Program-made: the position numbers and the translations under genes
NCBI GenBank assembly: GCA_947476925.1
Contig: CANJSF010000002.1
Span: 1-64,000, forward strand
DNA length: 64,000 nt
Reading direction: 5' to 3'
DNA from: Rhodospirillaceae bacterium
GTDB taxonomy: Bacteria > Pseudomonadota > Alphaproteobacteria > Rhodospirillales > Rhodospirillaceae
The notes under the pieces: generated by a model
Told to the model about the DNA's origin: nothing
Seen by the model: the letters and a program-made list of their open reading frames with translations, nothing else
Database searches by the model: none
Part shown: positions 1 to 8,976 of the stretch, piece after piece
How positions within the stretch are numbered: the first letter of the stretch is position 1
Layout of the letters: each line of letters opens with the position of its first letter

Positions 1-140
1 ACACGCGAAAAGCCAGTTAACCCATGGTAACTATTTGGAAAAGATTAAGAAATAGTCTCTAAGATGTCACCGGGGTCGAGCATCGTTTTTGGCCCCATAA
101 TTTTGACCGCCTCCTCGCCTGAGCACGAACTGAAAGCCCG

Positions 141-1649
141 ATGACCCACCCGCCTGTCCCATCCACTTTAAAAGCGTCACCGCCGGCGACGGCGCAGTTA
201 GCGGCGATTTTGGCGGGCTTTGCTGGCAAGCGGGTATTATGCGTCGGCGATGTTATGGAAGATCGTTTCATTTATGGCGAGGTCCGTCGCATATCGCCTG
301 AAGCCCCGGTCCCAGTGTTGCGCATCACGCGCGAAAGCCGAGAACTAGGCGGTGCCGGCAATGTCGTACGCAACATCGTGGCATTGGGCGGACAGGTGGC
401 GTTTGTCGCTGTGATTGGCGATGATCGGGCAGGTCAGGAAGTCACCGAACTTTTGGCAGCCATGCCAGCGGTCGAGCCGTTTCTCCGCGTGAACCGCCAG
501 AGGGAAACGACGATCAAGAATCGCTTTTTCACACTTGATGGACATCATCTGCTGCGGGCAGACCGTGAAACTGTTCATGCCATTTCTGCGGCAGAAGAGG
601 ACGATCTGCTGCGCGACGCTATTGGGCAGTTGCCTCAGGTTGATCTTGTCGTACTCTCAGATTACGCCAAGGGCGTGTTTTCGGTTAACCTTGCCGCACG
701 CATTATCGCCGCCGCGCATAAGGCCGGAAAGCCGGTCATTGTTGATCCGAAAGGCACGCGCTACGAACGCTATCGTGGCGCGACACTCATCACACCCAAT
801 CGAGCGGAGCTTGAAGAGGCCGTCAACGCCCACGTTGCAACCGAAACAACTCTCGTCGCGGCGGCTCAAAAACTCCGTAATGATATTCAAGCCGACGCTG
901 TGTTGGTCACCCGCTCTGGCGAAGGCATGACGCTGATTGAATCAGGTGGGGTATCGCATTTGCCGGCCGAAACCCGCGCAGTGGCCGATGTGACCGGCGC
1001 AGGTGATACTGTCGTGGCGGTCTTAGCCTTGGCCATGGCGGCGAAAGTGCCACTGGTCGATGCGGCGCGTTTGGCCAATGTCGCTGCAGGGGTGGTGGTC
1101 GGCCGTCATTCAACGGCGGTCGCAAGCACGCACGATATTTCAGCAGCCTTGTTGCGCCATGATTTACTACCGGCCGAAGCCAAGGTTGCCGATCTACCAA
1201 CGGCCCTGTCACGGATTGGCATTTGGAAGCGCGAGGGCCACAAAATTGGCTTTACCAACGGGTGCTTTGACCTTTTGCATCCTGGCCATATTTCATTGAT
1301 TTCTCAGGCCAAGGCCGCGTGTGATCGATTGGTCGTTGGCTTGAATTCCGATGCTTCGGTGCGCCGCCTGAAAGGCGTTGATCGCCCTGTTCAAAATGAA
1401 GTTGCCCGCGCTACCGTCATGGCCTCATTGGCGCATGTCGATCAGGTTGTGATCTTTGGCGACGATACACCCCAAGCGCTGATCGAAGCGATCCGACCTG
1501 ACGTGCTTGTCAAAGGCGCAGACTATGACCGTTCAAAAGTGGTTGGTGCCGACTTGGTTGAAAGTTACGGCGGGAAGGTCTTGCTTGCACAGCTAGTGCC
1601 GTCATACTCGACCACTGCGACCATATCAGCCTTGAATTCTCGCAAATAG
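141..1649 (+). CDS. hldE: Bifunctional heptose-7-phosphate kinase / heptose-1-phosphate adenylyltransferase
   Basis: This cytoplasmic enzyme catalyses two steps of ADP-heptose synthesis for the LPS inner core. The N-terminal ribokinase-type (PfkB) domain covers about residues 25-335 and carries the GAGD anion-hole/catalytic motif near residue 284. The C-terminal nucleotidyltransferase domain starts near residue 365 with NGCFDLLHPGH, whose HPGH is the nucleotide-binding HxGH motif. At 502 residues it has the full length of the two-domain family, so it is not the split HldA/HldC form. The ATG start follows a short upstream region (1-140) in which I see no convincing promoter. A small lipoprotein gene follows almost directly. 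Confidence 0.95.
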   Translation: MTHPPVPSTLKASPPATAQLAAILAGFAGKRVLCVGDVMEDRFIYGEVRRISPEAPVPVLRITRESRELGGAGNVVRNIVALGGQVAFVAVIGDDRAGQEVTELLAAMPAVEPFLRVNRQRETTIKNRFFTLDGHHLLRADRETVHAISAAEEDDLLRDAIGQLPQVDLVVLSDYAKGVFSVNLAARIIAAAHKAGKPVIVDPKGTRYERYRGATLITPNRAELEEAVNAHVATETTLVAAAQKLRNDIQADAVLVTRSGEGMTLIESGGVSHLPAETRAVADVTGAGDTVVAVLALAMAAKVPLVDAARLANVAAGVVVGRHSTAVASTHDISAALLRHDLLPAEAKVADLPTALSRIGIWKREGHKIGFTNGCFDLLHPGHISLISQAKAACDRLVVGLNSDASVRRLKGVDRPVQNEVARATVMASLAHVDQVVIFGDDTPQALIEAIRPDVLVKGADYDRSKVVGADLVESYGGKVLLAQLVPSYSTTATISALNSRK

Positions 1650-1660
1650 TGGTGCCCGAC

Positions 1661-2059
1661 ATGCGCGCCTTTCGCCCTCGCTCATTTGCCTTTGTTTGCT
1701 TGGTGCTATCGTTAGCGGCATGCGGAGGTAACGGCACTATCTTTCCAAATCCAGGGGCTTCGCCTGGTAGCGCCACAATTATGGGCGGCGGAATGCCGGC
1801 ACCTGTGATTCGTCAGCCCGTGTTGCCCGAATACTTGGTGGGATGTCGTGGCCATGTTCTGGTTCCGGCGTTGGGCATGACTTTTGTTCCCAAGGGCGCG
1901 CCTGCGCCAACCGCAGGACAATACATTCGCGAAGAAAGCCTGACTGCGCCATATCGCGTTGTTCGTCCTGGCGATCGCATGTCGCAAGACCGAAGCTCGC
2001 AACGTCTCAACGTCGAGCTCGATGCCTACGCCCGTGTGATTGGCTTGGCGTGCGGCTAA
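1661..2059 (+). CDS. Small lipoprotein with a peptidase-inhibitor I78-like C-terminus
   Basis: This is a predicted lipoprotein of 132 residues. It has a basic N-terminus, a hydrophobic stretch and a lipobox ending LSLAAC, so Cys21 is the probable lipidation site. A Gly/Pro-rich linker follows. The C-terminal half has a pattern typical of the I78 (elastase inhibitor AFLEI-like) family: a VRPGD segment, then RLNVELDAYARVIGLACG, with two cysteines that could form a disulfide. The inhibitor role is inferred from the family. The ATG at 1661 gives a clean signal peptide; in-frame GTG codons at 1649 and 1652 are alternatives. It begins just after hldE stops and could be co-transcribed with it. Confidence 0.7.
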   Translation: MRAFRPRSFAFVCLVLSLAACGGNGTIFPNPGASPGSATIMGGGMPAPVIRQPVLPEYLVGCRGHVLVPALGMTFVPKGAPAPTAGQYIREESLTAPYRVVRPGDRMSQDRSSQRLNVELDAYARVIGLACG

Positions 2060-2068
2060 TCAAGCGCA

Positions 2069-2590
2069 CTAAATTCTCGGATCAAGTAGCGTCGACAACC
2101 GCTGCCCAGCAGCTAAAGCAAAACGCAACGTTAATGCCCGTCGCCGCGCCGCATGTAGTTTTTTGGGAACGGCGTGGCGCACAACACTTGCCGAATGCGC
2201 GTCGGCAATTACCACGCCGCAATCAGACGGTAAAATTTGCCAGGGAAAATCCGGCGGCACGGCGAAGCTAAACGCATCGCAATAGGGTACATACTCCAAC
2301 CACTTGGTGTCGCTGCGGTAATCGCCCGCAGTACTTTTGACTTCGACCATGACGATGGTGCCTTCGGCATTAAGTCCCACCACGTCGGCACGTCGTCCGG
2401 TGCCCAGTTTGAATTCGCGCAACGCGATGAATCCCGAGTCGTCGAGCCATCGGCACACGCCACGCGTCACCGCTGCCGTCAGAGCTGCGGGGTCAAATAG
2501 GGCGGCATTGCTCGCGCCCGCCCACGGCCGGTCGGGCGAGCGTTGACGGATGTGATTGGCGCGTGCGGGGCGGTAATGATGGTCAGCCAC
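2069..2590 (-). CDS. mmcB: MmcB family DNA repair-associated protein (PD-(D/E)xK fold)
   Basis: The protein has 173 residues. Its centre shows a restriction-endonuclease-like core: [10 protein letters not shown] followed by VMVEVKS, that is the D...ExK arrangement, and then a conserved [17 protein letters not shown] segment. This is the signature of the alphaproteobacterial MmcB family, which is linked to SOS and mutasome-type repair in Caulobacter and its relatives. Whether it cuts DNA is not known to me. It converges with the I78-like lipoprotein gene (9 bases between the stops) and diverges from panD. Confidence 0.8.
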   Translation of the reverse strand: MADHHYRPARANHIRQRSPDRPWAGASNAALFDPAALTAAVTRGVCRWLDDSGFIALREFKLGTGRRADVVGLNAEGTIVMVEVKSTAGDYRSDTKWLEYVPYCDAFSFAVPPDFPWQILPSDCGVVIADAHSASVVRHAVPKKLHAARRRALTLRFALAAGQRLSTLLDPRI

Positions 2591-2748
2591 GGCTGTTTGT
2601 TCTTATAATGTTCCGTGTGGCTACCCTAAACCTCGGGAAAACCGTGGGCAAGACCCCTGGGACCCATCGCAATTTCAACGGTAGACGGGTGAGTTTTAGG
2701 GCTTATGGTGACCGCCGTTTCGCACTGCACCATATTGTTGAGGGACCC

Positions 2749-3288
2749 ATGACTCGGGTGATTCGCGCCAAATTGCACGGTCTTCGCGTGACCATGGCTG
2801 ACCTGCACTATCACGGTTCAATCACGCTTGACCCCGAGCACTGCGATGCGGCCGGTATCTATCCCACTGAGTTCGTCGATGTCTGGAACAAGAATTCTGG
2901 CGCGCGGCTCTCCACATATGTGATTTTTGGCCAACCAGGTTCGCGCTGTTGTGTTTTGAACGGGGCTGCGGCGCGCACCTGCCAGGTGGGTGACGAGTTA
3001 ATTATTGCGGCAGCTGAAGATGTTGCGCCGGCTCAGCTTTACGATCTTAAGCCCAAGGTGCTCACCTTCACGCCCAATAACGAGATTGACCAGATTCTGG
3101 CCTACGAGGTTTTCAAAAGCGCTGCGCGCGACTTTGATTTCCGCATCGCCAACGTCAAAGGCACTCAGCCAGCTGCCGTTCACAATTATCCTTACGTTGA
3201 CATGCGGGCCATCCGCGCTGATCTCCAGGCCAAGGGCTTGGCCGACTCGGCAATCGATGATTTTGTTGCGCGCTTTCTGACACGCTGA
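2749..3288 (+). CDS. panD: Aspartate 1-decarboxylase with a C-terminal extension
   Basis: PanD makes beta-alanine for pantothenate/CoA. It is a pyruvoyl enzyme that self-cleaves at a Gly-Ser bond. The site is visible as YHGS at residues 21-24, so Ser24 would become the pyruvoyl group. Lys8, Arg53, Tyr57 and Asn71 match the conserved active-site positions of the E. coli enzyme. The ATG at 2749 is preceded by GAGGGA; an upstream extension of the frame would overlap mmcB and adds nothing PanD-like. The classical enzyme ends near residue 115-126, but this one runs to 179. The extra segment of about 60 residues resembles nothing I recognise and ends in a helical, charged stretch. Confidence 0.88.
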   Translation: MTRVIRAKLHGLRVTMADLHYHGSITLDPEHCDAAGIYPTEFVDVWNKNSGARLSTYVIFGQPGSRCCVLNGAAARTCQVGDELIIAAAEDVAPAQLYDLKPKVLTFTPNNEIDQILAYEVFKSAARDFDFRIANVKGTQPAAVHNYPYVDMRAIRADLQAKGLADSAIDDFVARFLTR

Positions 3289-3328
3289 GGCTTGCACGGT
3301 CCTCGCTATGCCGTGTTAGGATTCAAGG

Positions 3329-3916
3329 ATGTCCGCCGCCATCAATCTGCCCGCTCTTACGCTGCCGATCACCACGCGACGGCTGATTATTCGCGAGTAC
3401 GCCACATCCGATACAGCGGCCGTGCAAGAAAATGTGCGCGACACGGCCTATTGGGAACATCACGCAACCGAGCCGCCAACGCCTGAAAAAATATCAGCGC
3501 TGGTTTTATGGGCGGTTCAAGAACAAGCCATCAAGCCACGCTTGAATTATTATCTCGCCGCCACCCGCAAAGACTCTGGGGTTGTGATCGGTGAGGCGGT
3601 GTTGCGTATTACCGACCCACTTCAGCGGCAGGGTGAATTCGGCTTTGGCGTTGCCCGAAAACTTTGGAAGCAAGGTTTCGCCACTGAGATGGGGGCGGCC
3701 CTGTTGCAAGCTGCCTTTTCGCAACTGAAATTACATCGCGTATTTGCCCAGTGCGCGCCTGAGAACAAAGCCTCAATCCGTGTCATGCAAAAACTAGGCC
3801 TCGCGCGCGAAGGCATGTTGCGTGATGTCGGTCAGGCGCGCGGCAAATGGTGGTCGAGTGTGATCTATTCGATCATCGAACAGGAATACGCTAAGATCGC
3901 TAAGCTACAAGGTTAG
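3329..3916 (+). CDS. GNAT acetyltransferase of the RimJ/RimL type
   Basis: This 195-residue protein shows the RimJ/RimL-like acetyltransferase fold. It starts with a TTRRLIIREYATSD strand, continues with GEAVLRI and GEFGFGVARKLWKQGFATEMGAALL (the acetyl-CoA pyrophosphate loop), and ends with the ENKASIRVMQKLGLAREGMLRD segment typical of this subfamily. The substrate is unknown; relatives acetylate protein N-termini or small molecules. It follows panD by 40 bases on the same strand and converges with the nitronate monooxygenase gene, with 6 bases between the stop codons. Confidence 0.85.
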   Translation: MSAAINLPALTLPITTRRLIIREYATSDTAAVQENVRDTAYWEHHATEPPTPEKISALVLWAVQEQAIKPRLNYYLAATRKDSGVVIGEAVLRITDPLQRQGEFGFGVARKLWKQGFATEMGAALLQAAFSQLKLHRVFAQCAPENKASIRVMQKLGLAREGMLRDVGQARGKWWSSVIYSIIEQEYAKIAKLQG

Positions 3917-3922
3917 ACGCAA

Positions 3923-5320
3923 TTACAAGCCGCCGGCGATGCGCTCGACCAATTGCTTCACCGTTGGGATGAAGCCGTTTTTGTACCAAGGGTCGAGGCC
4001 AAAACGGTAGGCATTATGGCCCGCAAACATCAGCTCGTTATCGATATTGCCGTCGTGCGCAATATTTTGGAGAGTCTTTTGAATGCAGAAGCTACGCGGG
4101 TCAGCTTTGTGGCCCGTCGTGCCTTCTTCATTTTGCGACCAGTTTGAAAACGCGCAAGCGGAGAGGCAGCCCATGCAGGCCGTCTGATCGGCACGAATTT
4201 CTTCTGCCTTTTCAGGCGTCACAAAAATTAATGTCGAGTCGGGAGTTTTCAGCGTTTCGACAAAACCTTGCGCCCGCCAGGCATCACCGCGCTCTTTGTC
4301 GTGCGGTGTGACGTAAACCTGTTTTTTGCGCAGGCCAATGTCGAAAGGGGCTGTATGTTCGCCCAAAGGTTCGACCGAGAACGGAATCTGCCGGTCGCTG
4401 CGCATCTCCAATTCATTCAAGTAGCTGTTGCGCACCGCCGACGAATAAAACCCAGTAGGGCTAAAGCGGTGTAACAACACATCGCCCTTCTTGAGCTGCA
4501 ATAGCTTTTGCTTCCAAATATCTGAAATCGGACTTTCTTTGGTCAATAGCGGCCGAGTTCCAAACTGGAATGCAATGGGTCCAACTTCCGGGTTGTCGAG
4601 GAAATGTTCCCATTCCGACAACCACCAAACTCCGCCGGCCATAATAATCGGCGTGCGTTGTAGGCCCGCTTCGTTCATGACTTTGCGCAATTCCACAATG
4701 CGCGGATAGGGGTCTTCGGGGACGCGGTAGTCTTCAGAGTTCGACAGTCCGTTATGCCCGCCAGCGAGCCACGGATCTTCGTAAACGACTCCGCCGAGAA
4801 GCTCGGAAAATTTATGGTACGCACGTTTCCATAATGCGCGAAAAGCGCGGCCCGACGAAATAATCGGGTAATAATATAGGCCATACTTGGCGGCGACTTC
4901 GCCTAAGCGATACGGCATGCCCGCGCCGCATGTAATGCCATGTATGATGTTGCGGCATTTTTCCAACACGCCGTGCAGCACGCGTTCCGCGCCGCCCATT
5001 TCCCACAGCACGTTAATATGTAAAGCACCGGCATTGCCGCGCGTCTCATGGGCTATGCGGGCTTGCTCAATGCCACCGGCAATGGCGTATTTCACCAATT
5101 CTTCGTGACGATCTTTGCGCGTACGACCGTGATAGAGCTGCGGAATCGCTTTGCCATTGTCATCGAATGAGTCAGCATTAACACCCGAAAACGTGCCCAC
5201 TCCGCCAGCGGCAGCCCACGCGCCAGAGCTGAGGCCAGTCGAGATGCTGACTCCCTTGCCGCCTTCGACCAGGGGCAAAACTTCGGCGCCCGACATCAGG
5301 ATGGAGTTCAGTGCCTTCAC
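3923..5320 (-). CDS. Nitronate monooxygenase-like flavoprotein with a C-terminal Cys cluster
   Basis: This 465-residue protein belongs to the NPD / nitronate monooxygenase TIM-barrel FMN family. Supporting segments are the N-terminal GGKGVSISTG, HGITCGAGMPY, LAGGHNG (the usual GGHxG region with the candidate catalytic His) and PIIMAGGVWW. The C-terminal 120 residues are not in small NPD enzymes. They contain CMGCLSACAF and another Cys about 25 residues later, which look like metal or Fe-S ligands. The real substrate is unclear; the name reflects the fold only. The gene stands alone, 102 bases after the glycerophosphodiester phosphodiesterase stop. Confidence 0.75.
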   Translation of the reverse strand: MKALNSILMSGAEVLPLVEGGKGVSISTGLSSGAWAAAGGVGTFSGVNADSFDDNGKAIPQLYHGRTRKDRHEELVKYAIAGGIEQARIAHETRGNAGALHINVLWEMGGAERVLHGVLEKCRNIIHGITCGAGMPYRLGEVAAKYGLYYYPIISSGRAFRALWKRAYHKFSELLGGVVYEDPWLAGGHNGLSNSEDYRVPEDPYPRIVELRKVMNEAGLQRTPIIMAGGVWWLSEWEHFLDNPEVGPIAFQFGTRPLLTKESPISDIWKQKLLQLKKGDVLLHRFSPTGFYSSAVRNSYLNELEMRSDRQIPFSVEPLGEHTAPFDIGLRKKQVYVTPHDKERGDAWRAQGFVETLKTPDSTLIFVTPEKAEEIRADQTACMGCLSACAFSNWSQNEEGTTGHKADPRSFCIQKTLQNIAHDGNIDNELMFAGHNAYRFGLDPWYKNGFIPTVKQLVERIAGGL

Positions 5321-5422
5321 GTCCGTGGTCCTTGTTCAACTCTCACTAATATAGACGTATTCTTGGCCTGGACAAAGCGCCCGCTATGTGGCCCAGCGCC
5401 AGGTGCTACGCCGAATGATAGG

Positions 5423-6163
5423 TTAATGTCCAAAGTGACGCACCATGTCACCTGGAACATCGGTGAAAATCGCATCAACGCCCCATTGAAACAAAATGCT
5501 TGCCCGCTCGATTTCATTAACCGTGTACGAGCTGAGTTTTAATCCGTACCCACGAATGTCCATGACCTGTTCTCGTGTCAGATGCTTGTGGTTGGCACCG
5601 ATGGCGGCCAACTCAAGAGTTTTCGCATCTTCTTTCCATTCCGTTGGGATGCGGTCGTAGATCACATCCATCGGCCACTCGGGGGCGACCTCGCGGGCAG
5701 CGGCAATGGAAATGCGTGAGAAACTTGAAATCAATGGCGTTGGCAATTCATCGGGCCACATTTCGCGGGCAATTGGCACGGCGATTTTGGCGAGCTCTGC
5801 TTCGCGGCCGGCGTCGGTTTTAAGTTCCATATTGAAGCTCAAACCTAAATCGGCAAGCAGCTCTAACGTTTCCTCAAGCGTCGGGATCGCTTCTCCTGCA
5901 AACTGAGGATCAAACCAAGAGCCCGCATCGAGATGTTTCACAACCTCGAAATCAGTTTCAGCCAATAAGCCCTGCCCGTCAGAAGTCCGGTCAAGCGCAT
6001 CATCATGAAAAATAACCGGTCGCGCATCACGTGTCAGGGCAACGTCAAACTCAACCCAAGACGCACCTGCTGATTTCGCCCGCAGGAAAGACGCCAGCGT
6101 GTTTTCTGGCGCCTCCCGCGGCGAGCCGCGGTGAGCGATGATTTTAGGAATCTTCAAGCTCAC
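5423..6163 (-). CDS. Glycerophosphodiester phosphodiesterase
   Basis: It hydrolyses glycerophosphodiesters to an alcohol plus glycerol-3-phosphate and is probably cytoplasmic (UgpQ-like), as no signal peptide is visible. The GDPD signature opens the protein: IIAHRGSPREAPENTLASF with catalytic His and Arg, then WVEFDVALTRDARPVIFHDDALDRTSDG. Near the end, GVDAIFTDVPG is the usual barrel-closing strand. I place the start at GTG 6163, which gives 246 residues beginning just before the catalytic strand. Extending upstream would overlap pnp. The gene lies 28 bases after the pnp stop and is likely read from the same transcript. Confidence 0.88.
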   Translation of the reverse strand: MSLKIPKIIAHRGSPREAPENTLASFLRAKSAGASWVEFDVALTRDARPVIFHDDALDRTSDGQGLLAETDFEVVKHLDAGSWFDPQFAGEAIPTLEETLELLADLGLSFNMELKTDAGREAELAKIAVPIAREMWPDELPTPLISSFSRISIAAAREVAPEWPMDVIYDRIPTEWKEDAKTLELAAIGANHKHLTREQVMDIRGYGLKLSSYTVNEIERASILFQWGVDAIFTDVPGDMVRHFGH

Positions 6164-6191
6164 GGCGGGGTCGCCTTCGGTTCGAAAGACG

Positions 6192-8315
6192 TTAAGCGGT
6201 CGGCAGTGCAGCTTCGATGTCTTGGCCGGTGGCTTGGTCGACACGCTTCATCGACAATTTCACCTTACCCCGATCATCCATGCCAAGGCACTTCACCTTC
6301 ACCACATCGCCCTCTTTCACCACGTCGCTGACTTGCTTGACGCGGTTGGCGGCGAGTTCGGAAATGTGAACTAAGCCATCGCGCTTGCCTAAGAAGTTCA
6401 CAAACGCGCCGAACTCCATGATCTTCACGACTGTGCCTGTGTAAATCACGCCCAGTTCTGGCTCGGCCACGATCTCGCGGATTTTCTGCAACGCAAGTTT
6501 AGTGGCGTTTTCGTCGGCTGAGGCCACTTTAATCGTGCCATCATCTTCGATGTCGATTTTGGTTCCCGTGGTTTCTTGTAGCTCACGGATGACCTTTCCG
6601 CCCGACCCAATCACTTCGCGGATCTTATCTTTCGGAATATTGATTACAGTAATGCGCGGGGCATGGCTGGCCACACCCTCGCGGGCCGTATTCAGGCCTT
6701 TGCCCATTTCATTCAAAATGTGCAGGCGGCCATCTTTGGCTTGGCGCAAGGCGATTTCCATAATCTGGCGGGTGATGGATGTGATTTTGATATCCATCTG
6801 TAGTGCGGTGATGCCGGTTTCAGATCCGGCCACCTTAAAGTCCATGTCGCCCAAGTGATCTTCGTCACCCATAATGTCCGACAACACAGCGAATTTTTCG
6901 CCTTCCTTAATCAAGCCCATGGCCACGCCAGCCACGGGACGTGTCAGCGGCACACCGGCATCCATCAAAGCTAACGATGAGCCGCAGACGCTGGCCATCG
7001 ATGACGAACCATTGGATTCCGTAATTTCCGAAACAATGCGAACCGTGTAAGGGAACTTGTCGGCCGCAGGCATCAACGGATGCACGGCTCGCCAGGCCAA
7101 TTTGCCATGCCCGATTTCACGACGACCAGGGCTGCCCATACGGCCAGCTTCGCCCACGGAATAGGGGGGGAAGTTATAATGCAGCATAAACGACTGCATG
7201 TATTCGCCTTCCAGGGCATCAATCACCTGCTCGTCTTGGCCGGTGCCAAGGGTGGCCGTGACCAACGCTTGTGTTTCGCCACGCGTAAACAACGCTGACC
7301 CATGGGCGCGAGGCAACACACCCACTTCGACTTCGATCGGGCGAATTGTTTTGGTATCCCGGCCATCAATGCGTCGGCCAGTATCCAAGATTGCGCCACG
7401 CACAACATCGCTTTCCATGTGCTTCAGCACGCCACCGGCAACAGCGACTTGATCGGGCGCGTCGCCAAGGCTGGCGATCGCTTTTTTCTTCACTTCGGAA
7501 ACGGCAGCATAGCGCTCTTGCTTGATGACATTCTTATAAGCGTTGGCCATGTCGAGTTCGAAGGCTTTGAACTTGTCTTTCACAATCGCCACAGCTGGCG
7601 CTTCGGGTGTGAGTTCCCGAGGCTCTTTGGCGCAACGTTCGGCCAACTCGATAATCGCCTTGATCACCACTTGCATCGAGTCATGACCAAAGTTGACCGC
7701 GCCCAACATGATGTCTTCGGACAGTTCTTTAGCTTCTGATTCAACCATCAGAACGCCTTCGGCAGTGCCGGCGACGACGAGGTCGAGGTCAGAGGTTTTC
7801 AGATCATCGCCAGTGGGATTGAGAACGTATTGGCCATTCACGTAGCCCACGCGCGCCGCACCAATGGGACCCAAGAATGGCAAGCCCGAGATTGTCAGCG
7901 CCGCCGATGCGCCGATCATGGCCACAACATCAGGGTCGTTTTTCAGATCGTGCGACAAAACCGTGCAAACAACTTGCGTTTCGTTGCGGTAGTTTTCGTG
8001 GAACAACGGGCGGATTGGGCGGTCAATCAAGCGGCTGACCAACACTTCTTTTTCCGACGGACGGCCCTCGCGCTTAAAGAACCCACCAGGAATTTTACCT
8101 GCAGCAAATGCCTTTTCTTGGTAGTTTACAGTCAGCGGAAAAAAATCAATTCCGGGTTTGGGTGACTTGGCGCCCACAGCAGTGCACAGCACCGTGGTCT
8201 CGCCGTAAGTCGCCATAACTGAACCATCAGCTTGGCGGGCGATCTTGCCGGTTTCGAGAACGAGCTTACGCCCGCCCCACTCGATTTCTTTGCGGAACGT
8301 TTTGAACATCGACAT
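6192..8315 (-). CDS. pnp: Polyribonucleotide nucleotidyltransferase (PNPase)
   Basis: This 3'-5' phosphorolytic exoribonuclease forms a trimer and takes part in mRNA decay. The 707 residues show the complete layout: two RNase PH-like domains ([17 protein letters not shown] near residue 73 and the second copy with [17 protein letters not shown] near 345), the linking all-alpha domain, a KH domain ([20 protein letters not shown] near 565) and an S1 domain near the C-terminus. It follows rpsO after a 313-base spacer that contains a strong hairpin, the same gene order as in many bacteria. Confidence 0.98.
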   Translation of the reverse strand: MSMFKTFRKEIEWGGRKLVLETGKIARQADGSVMATYGETTVLCTAVGAKSPKPGIDFFPLTVNYQEKAFAAGKIPGGFFKREGRPSEKEVLVSRLIDRPIRPLFHENYRNETQVVCTVLSHDLKNDPDVVAMIGASAALTISGLPFLGPIGAARVGYVNGQYVLNPTGDDLKTSDLDLVVAGTAEGVLMVESEAKELSEDIMLGAVNFGHDSMQVVIKAIIELAERCAKEPRELTPEAPAVAIVKDKFKAFELDMANAYKNVIKQERYAAVSEVKKKAIASLGDAPDQVAVAGGVLKHMESDVVRGAILDTGRRIDGRDTKTIRPIEVEVGVLPRAHGSALFTRGETQALVTATLGTGQDEQVIDALEGEYMQSFMLHYNFPPYSVGEAGRMGSPGRREIGHGKLAWRAVHPLMPAADKFPYTVRIVSEITESNGSSSMASVCGSSLALMDAGVPLTRPVAGVAMGLIKEGEKFAVLSDIMGDEDHLGDMDFKVAGSETGITALQMDIKITSITRQIMEIALRQAKDGRLHILNEMGKGLNTAREGVASHAPRITVINIPKDKIREVIGSGGKVIRELQETTGTKIDIEDDGTIKVASADENATKLALQKIREIVAEPELGVIYTGTVVKIMEFGAFVNFLGKRDGLVHISELAANRVKQVSDVVKEGDVVKVKCLGMDDRGKVKLSMKRVDQATGQDIEAALPTA

Positions 8316-8628
8316 GTCAGTTTTCCTTTTCCGTCATGGATCGGCGCCGGATTGCGCGCCCGGCCTGCTGTCGGGACGCCTGTCCCATGACAGTGTCCTC
8401 CAAGCCGGGATTTCGATCCTCTGCCTTGCAACCCCAAGACCCTGTCTTTGGAATCGCATGCAGATGTTGCGGGCAACGAGCTTTCCAAGCTTTGCCACGC
8501 GCGGCAGATTTTTTAGAATCACCAATGCCCGACGTCTGCCGCACTCAAGAAACGCCAATCACGCCGGCCCGCACCATGCAGGCAGCGTGCTAGCGGCTTG
8601 TGCCGTCGAAATTTGGCATCTTGCGGAT
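8316..8628 (-). other. rpsO-pnp intergenic region / pnp leader
   Basis: These 313 bases lie between rpsO and pnp. I see no coding sequence with a credible start or family match. The only clear structure is the hairpin at 8368-8393. No U-run follows any stem, so I see no intrinsic terminator; read-through from rpsO into pnp is likely. Confidence 0.6.
8368..8393 (-). promoter_or_regulatory. Hairpin in the pnp leader
   Basis: CTGTC (8368-8372) pairs with GACAG (8389-8393), and GGGAC (8373-8377) pairs with GTCCC (8382-8386). The loop is GCCT and there is a two-base bulge, giving about 10 pairs. It lies about 50 bases upstream of the pnp start and has no U-tract. In E. coli the pnp leader stem is cut by RNase III and used by PNPase for autoregulation; a similar role here is inference from position. 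Confidence 0.4.
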
Positions 8629-8898
8629 TTAGCGCCGCAAGCCGAGACGATTGATCAAGGTGTCGTATCGTGCCGACGAGATGGACTTCAAATAGTCCAA
8701 CAACCGGCGACGTTGTCCCACCATCACCAATAGGCCGCGGCGTGAATGGTTATCTTTCACGTGACCCTTCAAGTGTTCGGTGAGGTTTTTGATACGTTCG
8801 CTAATAATGGCCACTTGAATTTCCGGCGAGCCGGTATCGTCTTTCTTTGTGGCATACTCTTTGATAAGCGCTTGTTTGCGCTCTGGTGTAATCGACAT
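8629..8898 (-). CDS. rpsO: 30S ribosomal protein S15
   Basis: S15 binds the central domain of 16S rRNA early in 30S assembly. It is the standard 89 residues starting MSITPERK. The family segments [30 protein letters not shown] and RRRLLDYL are all present. The ATG at 8898 is chosen over an upstream in-frame codon because a CAGGAG ribosome-binding site lies just before it and the protein then has the universal length. It lies between truB and pnp. Confidence 0.98.
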   Translation of the reverse strand: MSITPERKQALIKEYATKKDDTGSPEIQVAIISERIKNLTEHLKGHVKDNHSRRGLLVMVGQRRRLLDYLKSISSARYDTLINRLGLRR

Positions 8899-8976
8899 CG
8901 GGGACTCCTGTCTGTTGGTCGCATCGTTCGCTTCTGAAGCGGAACACCACTTCAATTTTCACGAAAATGCTCGCGG

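Noticed and set aside
2563-2748. N-terminal extension of panD in the same frame
   Set aside because: It overlaps mmcB on the other strand, adds no PanD-like sequence and the ATG at 2749 has a good ribosome-binding site.
8368-8393. Hairpin before pnp as the rpsO terminator
   Set aside because: It lacks a U-tract and lies only about 50 bases before pnp, far from the rpsO stop; a processing or regulatory stem is more likely.
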